This document shows, piece by piece, positions 37,540 to 46,652 of a stretch of DNA of 64,000 bases. The position numbers were made by a program, and so were the translations under genes. A model generated the notes under the pieces. The model was not told the origin of the DNA. It ran no database searches and was given only the letters and a program-made list of their open reading frames with translations. The DNA is from Actinocatenispora thailandica (GTDB lineage: Bacteria > Actinomycetota > Actinomycetes > Mycobacteriales > Micromonosporaceae): assembly GCF_016865425.1 (NCBI RefSeq), contig NZ_AP023355.1, positions 372,001 to 436,000 on the forward strand, given 5' to 3'. Position 1 is the first letter of the stretch. Every line of letters begins with the position of its first letter.

Positions 37540-39408
37540 TCAGCCGTTGAGGTTGGTGAGGAACTTGCCCACCAGCGGAGCGGCCACCGCCTGCTCGTTG
37601 GTACCGCCACCCTCGACGAACGCGGCGAACGCGATGTCGCCCTGCCAGCCGGTGAACCAGGAATGGCTCGGCGGTTCGGCGCCGGAGCCGTACTCGGCGG
37701 TCCCGGTCTTGCCGTACACCGGCCCGCCCGGTACGGACTGCAGCACCGTCGCGGTGCCGTCGGTGACCACCGAGCGCATCATCGACTTGAGCGCTGCCAG
37801 GTCCTTGGCCGGCAGCTGCGGGCCGGCCTTCGCCGGGTGGTACGCCGGCGAGGTGACGAGAGTCGGCTGGGTCCAGTGACCGCGGGCCACCGCGGCGCTG
37901 ATGCCGGCCATCGCGATCGGGCTGACCGTGGTCTTGCCCTGCCCGAAGGCGGCGGCCGCCCGGTCGACCGCGGTCTTGGCCGGTGGCACCGAGCCGCTGT
38001 TGACGTCCGGGCCGAGCTGCCATTTCGCGCCGATGCCGAGCGCGGCGGCCTGCTTGGTCAGGGTGTCCGGGCCGAGCTTGCCGGACAGCCCGACGAACGC
38101 GGTGTTGCAGGACTGCGCGAAGTCGGTGCGGAACGGCACCTTGCCCAGCTGGTAGTTGTTCTCGTTGTGGAACTTGCGGCCGGACACCGTCGCGTACTCC
38201 GGACAGTCCACTGTGGAGTCCGGGGTGACCCCGGCGGCCAGGTAGGACAGCGCGGTCACCACCTTGAACGTCGACCCCGGCGGTACCGAGGCGGTCAGCG
38301 CGAGATCGTCCGAGCCGCCGTCCGGCCCGTTCGCGACGGCGAGCACCTTGCCGGTGGAGATCCGGATCGCGACCAGCGCGGTGCGGTGCTTGGTCTGGGT
38401 GCCGAGCGCGTCGTCGGCCGCCTGCTGCACCTTCGGGTCCAGCGTCGTCGCCACCGGCTTGCCGGCGACCGGCTTGCCGCGGTACAGCGCCTGCTTGCTG
38501 CCGCTGACGGTCACGGTGACGCCGGCGCCGCCGGCGAGCCGCTGCTCGTACTGCGCCTGCAGGCCGGACTGGCCGGCGGTGTCGCCGATCTGGTAGCGGC
38601 CCGGGTGCTTGTCCATCATCTCCTTCGTCACCGGGCCGACGGTGCCGAGCAGCGCCCGGGCGAAGGTGCGGCTCGGCGCGAGCGGCAGGCTGCCGTCCCG
38701 GAAGACGGTGCCGGGCAGGTCGTGGATCTTCGACTTGACCTTCTCGTAGTCGGCCTTGCGCAACGTCACGACGTCCAGGAACGCGGTCGGCGCCGCGTCC
38801 TTGACCCGCTTCGGCAGGTCGGACAGGTCGAGGTCGAGCGCGTCGCCGAGCTGCTTCGCGAGCGCGGCGGCGTCGTCGACCCGGTTGGGCTGCACGCCGA
38901 CGTACACCACCGGCCGGTTGGTCACCATCGGCTGCCCGGAACCGTCCATGATGGACGCTCGGGGGCCCTGTTCGCTGGTCAGCACCAGATGCCCGTCGCC
39001 GGTCAGCTTCGGGTGCACGGTCGCGCCGTCCCAGGCGATCCGCCAGTCGCCGTCGGTCTTGGCCAGGTGCACGGTGGTGGTGTAACGCCAGTCGTGCCCG
39101 CCGAGCGGCCAGGACACCCGGACCGGTGCGCTGGCCTTGGCACCGTCGACCTGGACCGAACCGGCGGACAGCGTCGGGTGCACGTCGGCGAGGTCGCCGG
39201 CCACCTTGCGGTACGCCGAGGCCACCTGGGCGCCGCTGCCCTTGGCGTACGACGCCTTCTGCAGGGCGCCGGCGTGCCAGTCGGTCAGGAACGCGGACAG
39301 TGCCCTGCTCGCGTCGTCCCGATCCGAGCTGCAGGCGGCCAGTCCGCACGCTGTCACCAGCACCGCACCGGATGCAACGAGTCGCCTGGCCATCGCACCG
39401 AATCGCAT
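37540..39408 (-). CDS. Penicillin-binding transpeptidase lipoprotein with MecA-type N-terminus
   Basis: Class B-type DD-transpeptidase of 622 residues that crosslinks peptidoglycan. The signal ends in a lipobox 'GLAAC' with Cys26, so it is probably lipid-anchored. An NTF2-like MecA_N domain spans about 28-145, a dimerisation/linker domain follows, and the transpeptidase domain covers about 335-620. It has all three active-site motifs: S379-T-F-K382, S433-C-N435 and K567-T-G-T. ATG 39408 follows GGGGAG by five bases. The MecA-like N-domain is typical of low-affinity PBPs in Gram-positives, so beta-lactam tolerance is possible but unproven. Confidence 0.93.
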   Translation of the reverse strand: MRFGAMARRLVASGAVLVTACGLAACSSDRDDASRALSAFLTDWHAGALQKASYAKGSGAQVASAYRKVAGDLADVHPTLSAGSVQVDGAKASAPVRVSWPLGGHDWRYTTTVHLAKTDGDWRIAWDGATVHPKLTGDGHLVLTSEQGPRASIMDGSGQPMVTNRPVVYVGVQPNRVDDAAALAKQLGDALDLDLSDLPKRVKDAAPTAFLDVVTLRKADYEKVKSKIHDLPGTVFRDGSLPLAPSRTFARALLGTVGPVTKEMMDKHPGRYQIGDTAGQSGLQAQYEQRLAGGAGVTVTVSGSKQALYRGKPVAGKPVATTLDPKVQQAADDALGTQTKHRTALVAIRISTGKVLAVANGPDGGSDDLALTASVPPGSTFKVVTALSYLAAGVTPDSTVDCPEYATVSGRKFHNENNYQLGKVPFRTDFAQSCNTAFVGLSGKLGPDTLTKQAAALGIGAKWQLGPDVNSGSVPPAKTAVDRAAAAFGQGKTTVSPIAMAGISAAVARGHWTQPTLVTSPAYHPAKAGPQLPAKDLAALKSMMRSVVTDGTATVLQSVPGGPVYGKTGTAEYGSGAEPPSHSWFTGWQGDIAFAAFVEGGGTNEQAVAAPLVGKFLTNLNG

Positions 39409-39544
39409 CGCCACTCCCCACCTGTCGACCGCTTCGCCGACGGTACCGGTCGGGCCGCGGCGAGCCCGGCGCGCCCGCCCGGCCGAATGCGGCGTTACCA
39501 GGCGAGTTCGGGCAGCCGGGGCGGGGGCGCGGGGGAGGTGTGGG

Positions 39545-40027
39545 TCACGGCACGACGGTGACCGGCCACCGGCTGGCCCGCACCAGCCGGCCGGCGAGCG
39601 AACCGATGAGCTTGTGGCCGGCCTGCATCGAGGCGCCGACCACGACCGCGTCGGCCTGCTCGTCGTCGGCCACGCGGACCAGCTCGGTGTACGGGTCGCC
39701 CCGCCGCACCTGGAGGCTCGCCGCCACGCCGCGGGCGTTCACCAGGTCCACCACGTCGTGCTGCAACTCGTCGGCGACCTGCCCGTACGCCTCCGTCAGC
39801 GGGCCGACGTAGCCGGCGGCGAAGCCCGGCACGGTGGGGTAGCCCACGACGTAGACGAAGATCAGTCGGGAGCCCTGCCGGCGGGCCAGCCCGGTCGCGT
39901 ACGCCGCGGCCCGCAGCGAGGTGGGGGATCCGTCGACGCCGACCACCATCACCCGCGGTCCGTCGGTGCCGAGCTCATAGCGCGATTGTTCGTCCACGTC
40001 CCGAGTATCGCCGGAGGCGATAGACAT
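39545..40027 (-). CDS. Universal stress protein
   Basis: Single-domain UspA fold of 160 residues. The N-terminal strand and ATP loop is '[19 protein letters not shown]' (about residues 26-44). The C-terminal motif '[32 protein letters not shown]' approximates the G-2x-G-9x-G(S/T) nucleotide site, but the second Gly spacing is irregular, so ATP binding is uncertain. It is divergent from the secreted trypsin-like protease. In actinobacteria such genes are often DosR-type or stress-induced, but no DosR box was recognised. Confidence 0.9.
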   Translation of the reverse strand: MSIASGDTRDVDEQSRYELGTDGPRVMVVGVDGSPTSLRAAAYATGLARRQGSRLIFVYVVGYPTVPGFAAGYVGPLTEAYGQVADELQHDVVDLVNARGVAASLQVRRGDPYTELVRVADDEQADAVVVGASMQAGHKLIGSLAGRLVRASRWPVTVVP

Positions 40028-40051
40028 TCACCATACCGGCGTATCTATATC

Positions 40052-40070
40052 TTGCCGAACTATCCGGCAA
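40052..40070. promoter_or_regulatory. Inverted repeat in the divergent promoter region
   Basis: TTGCCG (40052-40057) and CGGCAA (40065-40070) flank AACTATC. It lies in a short AT-rich island between the stress protein and the trypsin-like protease, where both promoters must be. An operator is plausible. Confidence 0.4.
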
Positions 40071-40172
40071 AAGGGATACTTTCCACGCCCTTCATCGAAT
40101 CGCATCAATTGGTGCGGGGCGCAGCGGGTGCGGCGAGACGGCGCCGCACCCACGGATCCCTGGGAGGCATCC

Positions 40173-41210
40173 ATGAGGCCCACGAGGACCTCGTTCCGAG
40201 TCGCCGCGGTCGCGGCGGCCGCCCTGCTCGCCACGGGCGCCGTCGCCACCACCGCGGCGCAGGCCGCACCCAAGACGCCGGACCGGGCCGCGGTCGCCGC
40301 ACTGGTCGACCGGCTCGGCACGCACACCGCGGGCAGCTATCTCGACCACGGCACCCAGATCGTCACGGTGACCGACGAGGCCAGCGCGGCGACGGTGCGC
40401 TCCGCCGGGCTGACCCCGAAGGTGGTCCGGTACTCCGCGGCGCACCTGCACTCCATCACCACCGAACTCGGCCGGAAGGCGACGATCCCCGGTACCGCGT
40501 GGGCGATCGATCCGCGCAACGACCGGGTCAACGTCACCGCCGACAGCACGGTCGGCCGCGCCGACCTGGCCAGGGTCCGCCAGGTCGCCGGCCGGTACGG
40601 CGCCGCCGCGCACGTGCGGGTGGTGTCCGGCACGTTCAGTACCAGGATCGCCGGCGGGGACGCCATCTACGGCGGCGGCTACCGCTGCTCGCTGGGCTTC
40701 AACGTCACCGACGGCAGCACCGCGTACTTCCTGACCGCCGGCCACTGCGGCAACGTGGCCGACACCTGGTACTCCGACTCCGGCTCCAGCCAGGAGATCG
40801 GCACCACCCAGGACAGCCAGTTCCCGGGCAACGACTTCTCGATCGTCAAGTACGTCGGCGGGGTGTCGCACCCGAGCACGGTCGACCTGTACGGCGGCAG
40901 CCAGCAGATCACCGGCGCGGCCAATGCCCAGGTCGGTGAGTCGGTGCGGCGCTCCGGGTCCACCACCGGGGTGCACGGCGGGTCCGTGACCGGACTCGAC
41001 GCGACGGTGAACTACCAGGAGGGTACGGTCAGCGGGCTGATCGACACGAACGTGTGCGCCGAGGGCGGCGACAGCGGCGGCCCGCTGTTCGACGGCAGTA
41101 CCGCGCTGGGGCTCACCTCCGGCGGCAGCGGCGACTGCTCGTCGGGCGGCGAGACGTTCTTCCAGCCGGTGACCGAACCGCTCAGCACCTACAACGTGCA
41201 CATCGGCTGA
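40173..41210 (+). CDS. Secreted S1 serine protease with pro-domain (streptogrisin-like)
   Basis: Secreted chymotrypsin-fold protease precursor of 345 residues. The signal peptide is about 1-31 (ends 'TAAQA'), the pro-region is about 32-150, and the mature enzyme starts near '[20 protein letters not shown]'. The triad is H191 in 'TAGHCG', D221 in 'NDFSIV' and S301 in 'GDSGGP'. Cysteine pairs flank the His and Ser loops as in streptogrisins A/B. ATG 40173 follows GGGAGG by five bases. A short ORF start 15 codons upstream lacks a ribosome-binding site. Confidence 0.95.
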   Translation: MRPTRTSFRVAAVAAAALLATGAVATTAAQAAPKTPDRAAVAALVDRLGTHTAGSYLDHGTQIVTVTDEASAATVRSAGLTPKVVRYSAAHLHSITTELGRKATIPGTAWAIDPRNDRVNVTADSTVGRADLARVRQVAGRYGAAAHVRVVSGTFSTRIAGGDAIYGGGYRCSLGFNVTDGSTAYFLTAGHCGNVADTWYSDSGSSQEIGTTQDSQFPGNDFSIVKYVGGVSHPSTVDLYGGSQQITGAANAQVGESVRRSGSTTGVHGGSVTGLDATVNYQEGTVSGLIDTNVCAEGGDSGGPLFDGSTALGLTSGGSGDCSSGGETFFQPVTEPLSTYNVHIG

Positions 41211-41233
41211 GCCGGCAGGTACGGCACGGTTCG

Positions 41234-41266
41234 CGCGGCGCGTCGGGACGCCCCCGGCGCGCCGCG
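41234..41266. terminator. Hairpin between convergent genes
   Basis: CGCGGCGCG (41234-41242) pairs with CGCGCCGCG (41258-41266). The loop holds GGG/CCC that can extend the stem. It separates the convergent protease and LysR genes. Confidence 0.6.
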
Positions 41267-41270
41267 GTCG

Positions 41271-42191
41271 CTACAGGCGCCGGGCGAGGGCGAAGTCGCG
41301 GAACCGGGCGGCGGCCGGGGACAGCGGCCGGTCGGCCGGCCAGACCAGGCCGATCGAGCGCGTCGCCTGCGGCGTGACCGGCACCTCCACCAGGCCGCGC
41401 GGCGGCCGAGGCACCGACGGCGGCAGTACCGCGAGGCCCAGCCCGGCCGCGACCAGCCCGCGGATCGTGTCCACCTCCTCGCCGACACAGCTGAGCCGGG
41501 GCGTGAAACCGGCCGCCGCGCACAGCTCGTCGGTGATCCGGCGCAGCCCGTACCCGGGTTTGAGGCCGACGAACTCCTCGCCGCGCAGCTCGGCGAGCCG
41601 CACCCGGCGCCGGTCGGCGAGCCGATGGCCCACCGGTACCGCCACGACCAGTCGTTGCCGCAGCAGCAGCGCGGTGGCGAGCCGCTCACCGGGTTCGGGC
41701 AGCGGGCCGGTGAGGGCGAGATCGACCTCGCCGTCGAGCACCCGGCGCACCATCTCGGCGTGCCCGGCCTGCTGCAACGCGAACCGCACCCGCGGATGGT
41801 GCCGGCGGAACTCGCGCAGCAGCTCGGGCACCTGCACGCCGCCCATCGTGTGCAGGAACGCGAAGACCACCCGGCCGCTGTCCGGGTCGTGTTCCTCGAC
41901 GGCGCGGCGGATGCCGGTCTCCAGCGCGGTGAGCGCGGCGCCGGCCGCCTCGGCGAGTTCCCGGCCCGACCGGGTCAGTCGCACCCGGCGGCCGGTGCGC
42001 GCGAGCACCGGCACCTCCAGCGTCTCGGCCAGCTCGGCGAGCCAGCGGCTCACGGTCGGCTGCGGTACGCCCAGCGCCTGCGCGACGTGCGTCACGTGCT
42101 CGTCGGCCGCGACGGCGCGCAGCACGGCGAGGCGCGGTGCGAGGTGCCGCACCGCGGCGGCGATCGTCTCCTCCTCGGCCATCTGCATCAT
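41271..42191 (-). CDS. LysR-family transcriptional regulator
   Basis: Regulator of about 306 residues. The N-terminal helix-turn-helix is 'THVAQALGVPQPTVSRWLAELAETLEVPVLAR' and the linker is 'TRSGRELAEAAGAALTALE'. The C-terminal periplasmic-binding-like ligand domain includes 'RFALQQAGHAEMVRRVLDGEVDLALTGPLPEP'. The first helix has Trp where most LysR proteins have His in 'SxxI', a small oddity. Three in-frame ATGs (42191, 42188, 42182) could start it; none has a clear ribosome-binding site. It is divergent from an MFS pump, which it probably controls. Confidence 0.9.
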   Translation of the reverse strand: MMQMAEEETIAAAVRHLAPRLAVLRAVAADEHVTHVAQALGVPQPTVSRWLAELAETLEVPVLARTGRRVRLTRSGRELAEAAGAALTALETGIRRAVEEHDPDSGRVVFAFLHTMGGVQVPELLREFRRHHPRVRFALQQAGHAEMVRRVLDGEVDLALTGPLPEPGERLATALLLRQRLVVAVPVGHRLADRRRVRLAELRGEEFVGLKPGYGLRRITDELCAAAGFTPRLSCVGEEVDTIRGLVAAGLGLAVLPPSVPRPPRGLVEVPVTPQATRSIGLVWPADRPLSPAAARFRDFALARRL

Positions 42192-42199
42192 CCATCCAT

Positions 42200-42254
42200 G
42201 AATCGATCTGGTCCGACTACCGTATTGGACGAATCGATGCACTCACCGTAGCGT
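42200..42254. promoter_or_regulatory. LysR/MFS divergent promoter with repeated ATCGAT sites
   Basis: GAATCGAT occurs at 42200-42207 and 42231-42238, 31 bases apart (about three helical turns); each contains the palindrome ATCGAT. For the MFS gene, TTGGAC (42225-42230) and TAGCGT (42249-42254) are 18 bases apart, and the GTG start is six bases after the -10, predicting a leaderless mRNA. Confidence 0.55.
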
Positions 42255-42260
42255 CGGAGC

Positions 42261-43508
42261 GTGAGTGTTTCGGCCACCCTCCCCGCGGTCGCGCACCGGC
42301 GCGGCAGCCCCGGCTTCCGCCGCATCACGCTGGCGTTGTTCGCCGCCGGCCTGGCCACGTTCACCCTGCTGTACTGCGCGCAGGCGGTGCTGCCGCAACT
42401 CGCCCAGTCGTACCGGCTGACACCGGCCACCGCGAGCCTCGCCGTCTCGGTGGCCACCGGTGGGCTGGCGGTCTCGATCATCCCGCTGTCCGCGCTGTCC
42501 AACGTGACCGGCCGGATCCCGATGATGACCGTCGCGCTGCTCGCCGCCGGGGTGCTGGGCCTCGCCGCCGCCTTCGCGCCGTCGTTCGAGATTCTGCTGG
42601 CGTTGCGGGCGGTGCAGGGCATCGCGCTCGGTGGTCTGCAGGCGGTCGCGATGACCTACCTCGCCGAGGAGGTCGACCACGGTGCGCTCGGCTTCGCGAC
42701 CGGGCTGTACGTGGCGGGCAACGGGATCGGCGGGATGGCCGGCCGGTTGCTCGCCTCGCTGCTCGCCGATCTCGGCGGCTGGCGCCTGGCACTGGGCGCG
42801 ATCGGCGTGCTCGGACTCGTCTGTACCGTGCTGTTCCGCCTGTCGATCCCGGCCTCGCGCCGGTTCGTGCCGGAACCGTTGGCGCCGCGCCGGCTCGCCG
42901 CCGCCGTCGGTCGCGCGTTCACCGACGGTGGGCTGATCCGGCTCTATGCGGTCGGTTTCCTGTTGATGGGCTGCTTCGTCACCGTCTACAACTTCCTCGG
43001 CTTCCGGCTGCTCGCTGCGCCGTTTCGGCTGTCCGCCACCCTGGTCGGCCTGATCTTCGTGGTCTACCTCGCCGGGTCCTCCTCGTCGGCGACGGCCGGC
43101 CGGCTCGCGGACCGGTTCGGCCGGCCGAGGGTGTTCTGGATCACCGCGGTGGTCACGTTGGTCGGTCTGGCCGTCACGCTGTCCGGCCGGCTCGCCCTGG
43201 TGATCATCGGCCTGGTGCTGGTGACGGCCGGCTTCTTCGCCGGCCATTCGGTCGCGAGCGGCTGGGCCGGCGCGCGCGGCCGAGCCGTCGATGCCCAGGG
43301 AGCGGCCGTATACCTGCTCTGCTACTACCTCGGCAGCAGCGTCGGTGGCTCGCTCGGCGGCGTCGCCTACGGGTACGGGAAGTGGCCCGCGACGGTCGCC
43401 TACGGCGCGGCGCTGGTCGCCGGTGCGCTGCTGATCGGGCTCACCCTGCGTCGAGGTGTACCTGCCCTGCGTCGCCGGATCCTGAGCGTTGCCGGTGAAC
43501 ATCGATGA
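42261..43508 (+). CDS. MFS transporter, YnfM/arabinose-efflux type
   Basis: Twelve-helix exporter of 415 residues. 'LALFAAGLATFTLLYCAQAVLPQLAQSY' is the typical helix-1 start of the YnfM group, 'LSNVTGRIPMMTVALLAA' is motif A, and 'GLYVAGNGIGGMAGRLLASLLAD' is helix 5. It is divergent from a LysR regulator, the same gene pair as in many bacteria. The cargo is not predictable. GTG 42261 is immediately downstream of its -10 box. Confidence 0.9.
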   Translation: MSVSATLPAVAHRRGSPGFRRITLALFAAGLATFTLLYCAQAVLPQLAQSYRLTPATASLAVSVATGGLAVSIIPLSALSNVTGRIPMMTVALLAAGVLGLAAAFAPSFEILLALRAVQGIALGGLQAVAMTYLAEEVDHGALGFATGLYVAGNGIGGMAGRLLASLLADLGGWRLALGAIGVLGLVCTVLFRLSIPASRRFVPEPLAPRRLAAAVGRAFTDGGLIRLYAVGFLLMGCFVTVYNFLGFRLLAAPFRLSATLVGLIFVVYLAGSSSSATAGRLADRFGRPRVFWITAVVTLVGLAVTLSGRLALVIIGLVLVTAGFFAGHSVASGWAGARGRAVDAQGAAVYLLCYYLGSSVGGSLGGVAYGYGKWPATVAYGAALVAGALLIGLTLRRGVPALRRRILSVAGEHR

Positions 43509-43551
43509 CGGCCTTTGCATCGCCCGCGGCAGAGGGCACCATGGTTCCGTG

Positions 43552-43827
43552 ATGATCGGAATCGTTCCCCAACCGGGCCAGACCGTCCAGCTTTCCGGTG
43601 ACGCGTCGCCCCAGTTCCGCGAGCAACCCCTCCGCCTCTTGATCACCGAACCCCCGCTTCCGTCCACTGTGGACGCCGCTCAGGGCAAGCCGGCCGAGCG
43701 GGCCAGCTGGCTGCTGCTCACCGGCTGGGAGCTCGGCCCCCGCGGTCAGCGGGTCGTGCAACGCACCGTGTCGGTCCGCACCGCCGGTGTCGCCCTCGAC
43801 CAGACCGCTCCGCTCAGCCGCCGCTAG
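43552..43827 (+). CDS. Small hypothetical protein
   Basis: Open frame of 91 residues with GC-rich third positions, as in real genes here: 'MIGIVPQPGQTVQLSG' ... 'ASWLLLTGWELGPRGQRVVQRTVSVRTAGVALDQ'. I do not recognise a family. The preceding codon is GTG (43549), an alternative start. No strong ribosome-binding site is seen, and the frame overlaps a longer reverse-strand frame without features. It is either a small soluble protein or a chance frame; context gives no hint. Confidence 0.4.
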   Translation: MIGIVPQPGQTVQLSGDASPQFREQPLRLLITEPPLPSTVDAAQGKPAERASWLLLTGWELGPRGQRVVQRTVSVRTAGVALDQTAPLSRR

Positions 43828-44042
43828 GGTCCTCGAAGCCGGCTCGACCGGACTCCGGCTCGCGCGAGCGCAGCCTCGAGGCATCCTGGGCCAGCTCGCG
43901 CATCCGGCGGCCGGCCGCAGTCTCGGCCGGCACCGTCGGCTGTCGCCGCCGTCACGGGGGAACGGCGGTCGCCCCGGGCCCTTCTCGGAACGCGTCCCGC
44001 GATGGCGCGGCCCCCTCACTGCCGCCCCCGCCCGGAACGTCG

Positions 44043-44170
44043 GCGCCGGGAACGGCAGCGCCCGACCGGCAGTGCTGAACCGGCAGTGCTGATCGACAGC
44101 GCCGGGAACGGCAGCGCCCGACCGGCAGCGTCAGCCGGCAGTGCTGGAACCGCAGTGCTGGAACGGCAGT
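44043..44170. repeat. GC-rich minisatellite with CGGCAGTGCTG words
   Basis: GCGCCGGGAACGGCAGCGCC is repeated at 44043 and 44099-44100 (about 57 bases apart), and CGGCAGTGCTG or close variants recur about five times up to 44170. It occupies the gap after the small hypothetical gene, in front of the 3' end of the FHA gene. The rest of 43828-44224 holds no supported gene. Confidence 0.7.
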
Positions 44171-44224
44171 GCTGGACCGCGATGCCAGAACGACGGCGCC
44201 GAGCGGTGCTGCCGGAACGATCGG

Positions 44225-45346
44225 TCAGCCGCGCCGGTCGGCGGCCGAACCGGGCAGCCGGATCGCCATCGTCGGCGCCTCCGCCATCACCGGTGCGTCG
44301 TCCGCGCCACTCGCGTCCGGTCGCCGGTCGGCCCGGCACAGCTGGACGCCCTCGTGCAGCTCGACCACGTCCCAGTCGCCGAGCCGGCGCTGCTGGCCGC
44401 GGTGCAGCGTGATCGTCTCCGGTACCGCGTCCGGGCCGGACCGGGTGTGCACGGTCGTCCCGTTCGTGCTGGTGTCGGTGACGACCAGGGCGCCGTCCAG
44501 CAGCTCCAGCCGGACGTGGCTGCGACTGACCCAGTGCACCGCCTCGTCGTCGAGCAGCTCGCCGAGCCGGATCCCGCCTGGCCCCTCCGGGGAGCGGCCG
44601 ACCACCACCGGGGCGCCGGACGCCACCGGGAACCGGCCGCGGTCCTCGCCGCGGATCCAGATCGTCACCGAGGTCGCCTGCTGGCGCGGGCCGCCGTCGT
44701 GCATCGGCACGCCGTGCCGCGGGCAGACCGCCCGGCCGGACCGGACCCGCGGTGGCGGCTGCGCCGGGCCGGGGGTGCCGTACAGCACGCAACCCGGTTC
44801 CGGACACCGCCAGTACCGGCCGAGCACGGCCTGGGTGGCCGGATCCAGCGTCGGGCGCGGCATCGTCGGCGCCGCGCCGGGGCGGGTCATCAGCGCCGCG
44901 CCGCCGACCCCCGGTACCGGGATCAGGAACGGTGCGCCGGCCGCCCACGGGTGCCGGCCGGCGAACCGGGCGAAGTCGTCCCGGCTGACCACCGGCAGCC
45001 CGGTGTAGGCGGACAGCTCCAGCAGCCGGTCGTCCACCTCCGGCAACGCCTCCACCAGGCCGTCGTCGGCCCAGCGACGCAGCACCATCTTCTCGTTCGA
45101 GGTCAGTTCCAGGTCGGTGATCAGCGCCCGGTCGACCACCACGTAGACCTTGGCGCCGGGTTCGCCGAGATGCGTTCCGAGCGCGTCGATGACCAGCCCG
45201 AGCCGCAGCAGGTGCGCCGGCCGGCCGCCGTCGAGTTCGACCTGGCGCACGATCGGTGCCAGATCCACGATGGCGCGAGCGGCACCCGGGTCGGTGCACA
45301 GCCGTCGCTCGATCGAGTCCAAGACGCGGGTCACCTCGAAGCGCAC
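44225..45346 (-). CDS. FHA-domain protein with nuclease-like N-domain and zinc ribbon
   Basis: Protein of 373 residues. Residues about 60-135 ('KVYVVVDRALITDLELTSNEK' ... 'VDDRLLELSAYTGLPVVSRDDF') look like a PIN/NYN nuclease core, with acidic residues at the ends of predicted strands. Residues about 180-220 carry paired Cys ('CPEPGC' ... 'CPRHG') like a zinc ribbon. An FHA domain spans about 245-335: 'VVVGRSPEG', 'VSRSHVRLEL' and 'DTSTNGTTV', with the phosphothreonine-binding Arg, Ser, His and Asn. FHA domains read Ser/Thr-kinase signals. GTG 45346 follows GGAGG. Nuclease activity is inference. Confidence 0.8.
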   Translation of the reverse strand: MRFEVTRVLDSIERRLCTDPGAARAIVDLAPIVRQVELDGGRPAHLLRLGLVIDALGTHLGEPGAKVYVVVDRALITDLELTSNEKMVLRRWADDGLVEALPEVDDRLLELSAYTGLPVVSRDDFARFAGRHPWAAGAPFLIPVPGVGGAALMTRPGAAPTMPRPTLDPATQAVLGRYWRCPEPGCVLYGTPGPAQPPPRVRSGRAVCPRHGVPMHDGGPRQQATSVTIWIRGEDRGRFPVASGAPVVVGRSPEGPGGIRLGELLDDEAVHWVSRSHVRLELLDGALVVTDTSTNGTTVHTRSGPDAVPETITLHRGQQRRLGDWDVVELHEGVQLCRADRRPDASGADDAPVMAEAPTMAIRLPGSAADRRG

Positions 45347-45519
45347 CGTTCCTCCTCTGCTCGTGAGGGTCCATCATCGCCTACCGGGCCGGAGCTGTCG
45401 CGTTCGTCGGTGCTCGGCCGTGGCCACGTTCACCGGGCGTACCGGCACCGCGCCGGGCGGTGTCGGCGGTCGCCGCGGCCGTCGTAGGCAGGTCGAGATG
45501 CCGGCGGTCGCCGAGATGC

Positions 45520-45640
45520 CGGGTGGCCGGGCGGCGAGCCGGGCGGCCGGCGGGTCGGAGCCGGCCGGCGAGCCGGGCGGCCGGGTCGGAGCGGGCCGGC
45601 GAGCCGAGCGGCCGGCGGGTCGCAGCGGCCCGCCGGCCGG
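45520..45640. repeat. Degenerate GCCGGGCGGCCGG-type repeat
   Basis: Irregular repetition of GAGCCGGGCGGCCGG and GGCGGGTCGGAGC-like words between the FHA gene start and the reductase stop. The FHA promoter must lie between 45347 and 45520; a TAGGCG-like -10 is visible near 45376. No gene is supported in this gap. Confidence 0.55.
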
Positions 45641-45643
45641 TGG

Positions 45644-46579
45644 TCAGAGCAGCGCGAGCAGTTCGTCGAGCTCGTCTGCGGCGGGCTGCCAGTCGCCGGC
45701 GGCGGCGTTCGCCCGTACCTGCTCCGGGGTGGTCGCGCCGGCGATCACCGACCCGCACGTCGGCAGCGCGGCGAGGCCGCCGATGGCGATCTCCAGCAGG
45801 CTGCGGTCGTGCTTGTCGCCCCAGGAGACGAGCGCTTCCACGGTGTCCAGTCGCTCCTCGGTGACCAGATGCGAACGCTCCGCGATGCGGCTGCCGGCCG
45901 GCAGCTCCCGGCCGCGCCGCACCTTGCCGGTGAGCAGCCCGTTCGCGAGCGGGAAGTACGGCAGGACGCCGACGCCGTAGTGTTCGGCCGCCGGTACCAG
46001 CTCGCGCTCGATGTCGCGGTCCAGCAGCGACCACTGGTTCTGCGCCGAGACGAACGGTGCGTACCCGCCTGCGGCGGCGACGTGCGCCGCCTCCGCCAGC
46101 TGCCAGCCGGTGAGGTTCGAATGCCCGACATAGCGGACCTTGCCCTCGTTGACCAGCTCGGTGAGTGCGGCGAGCGTCTCCTCGATCGGCGTCTCCGGGT
46201 CCGGCGTGTGCAGCTGGTAGAGGTCGATGTGGTCGGTGCGCAGCCGGCGCAGTGACGCCTCGACGGCGCGCCGGATGTAGGCCCGGCCGCCCTTCGCGCC
46301 GGCGGCCGGGCCGTAGCCCATGTCGGCGCCCTGGTGGCCGAACTTGGTGGCGAGCACCACCCGGTCGCGGCGGTGTTGCAGCACCTCGCCGAGCAGCCGC
46401 TCGGAGGCGCCGCCCCCGCCGTACATGTCGGCCGTGTCGAGCAGCGTGATGCCGGCGTCCAGCGCCGCGTCCACCACCGCCCGGGTACCGGCGAGATCGA
46501 GCTTGCGTCCGAAGTTGTTGCAGCCCAGCCCGACGACGGAAACCCGCAGGCCGGAGTTGCCCAGAGACCGATAGCGCAT
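45644..46579 (-). CDS. Aldo/keto reductase
   Basis: NADPH-dependent oxidoreductase of 311 residues with a TIM-barrel. 'LLDTADMYGGGGASERLLGEVL' (about residues 46-67) carries catalytic Asp and Tyr, 'VVLATKFGHQG' the Lys, and 'HIDLYQLHTPDPETPIEETL' the His. 'CGSVIAGATTPEQVRANAAA' binds the cofactor phosphate. The start is preceded by TAGGGT (46586-46591) six bases upstream of ATG, so the mRNA is predicted leaderless. It stands alone; substrate unknown. Confidence 0.93.
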   Translation of the reverse strand: MRYRSLGNSGLRVSVVGLGCNNFGRKLDLAGTRAVVDAALDAGITLLDTADMYGGGGASERLLGEVLQHRRDRVVLATKFGHQGADMGYGPAAGAKGGRAYIRRAVEASLRRLRTDHIDLYQLHTPDPETPIEETLAALTELVNEGKVRYVGHSNLTGWQLAEAAHVAAAGGYAPFVSAQNQWSLLDRDIERELVPAAEHYGVGVLPYFPLANGLLTGKVRRGRELPAGSRIAERSHLVTEERLDTVEALVSWGDKHDRSLLEIAIGGLAALPTCGSVIAGATTPEQVRANAAAGDWQPAADELDELLALL

Positions 46580-46652
46580 GTACCGACCCTAGAACTCCGA
46601 CCTGCGGGTCCGCAGCACGGTGTGCGGGTGTCCCACCCCGTGCGCGGGTGGC

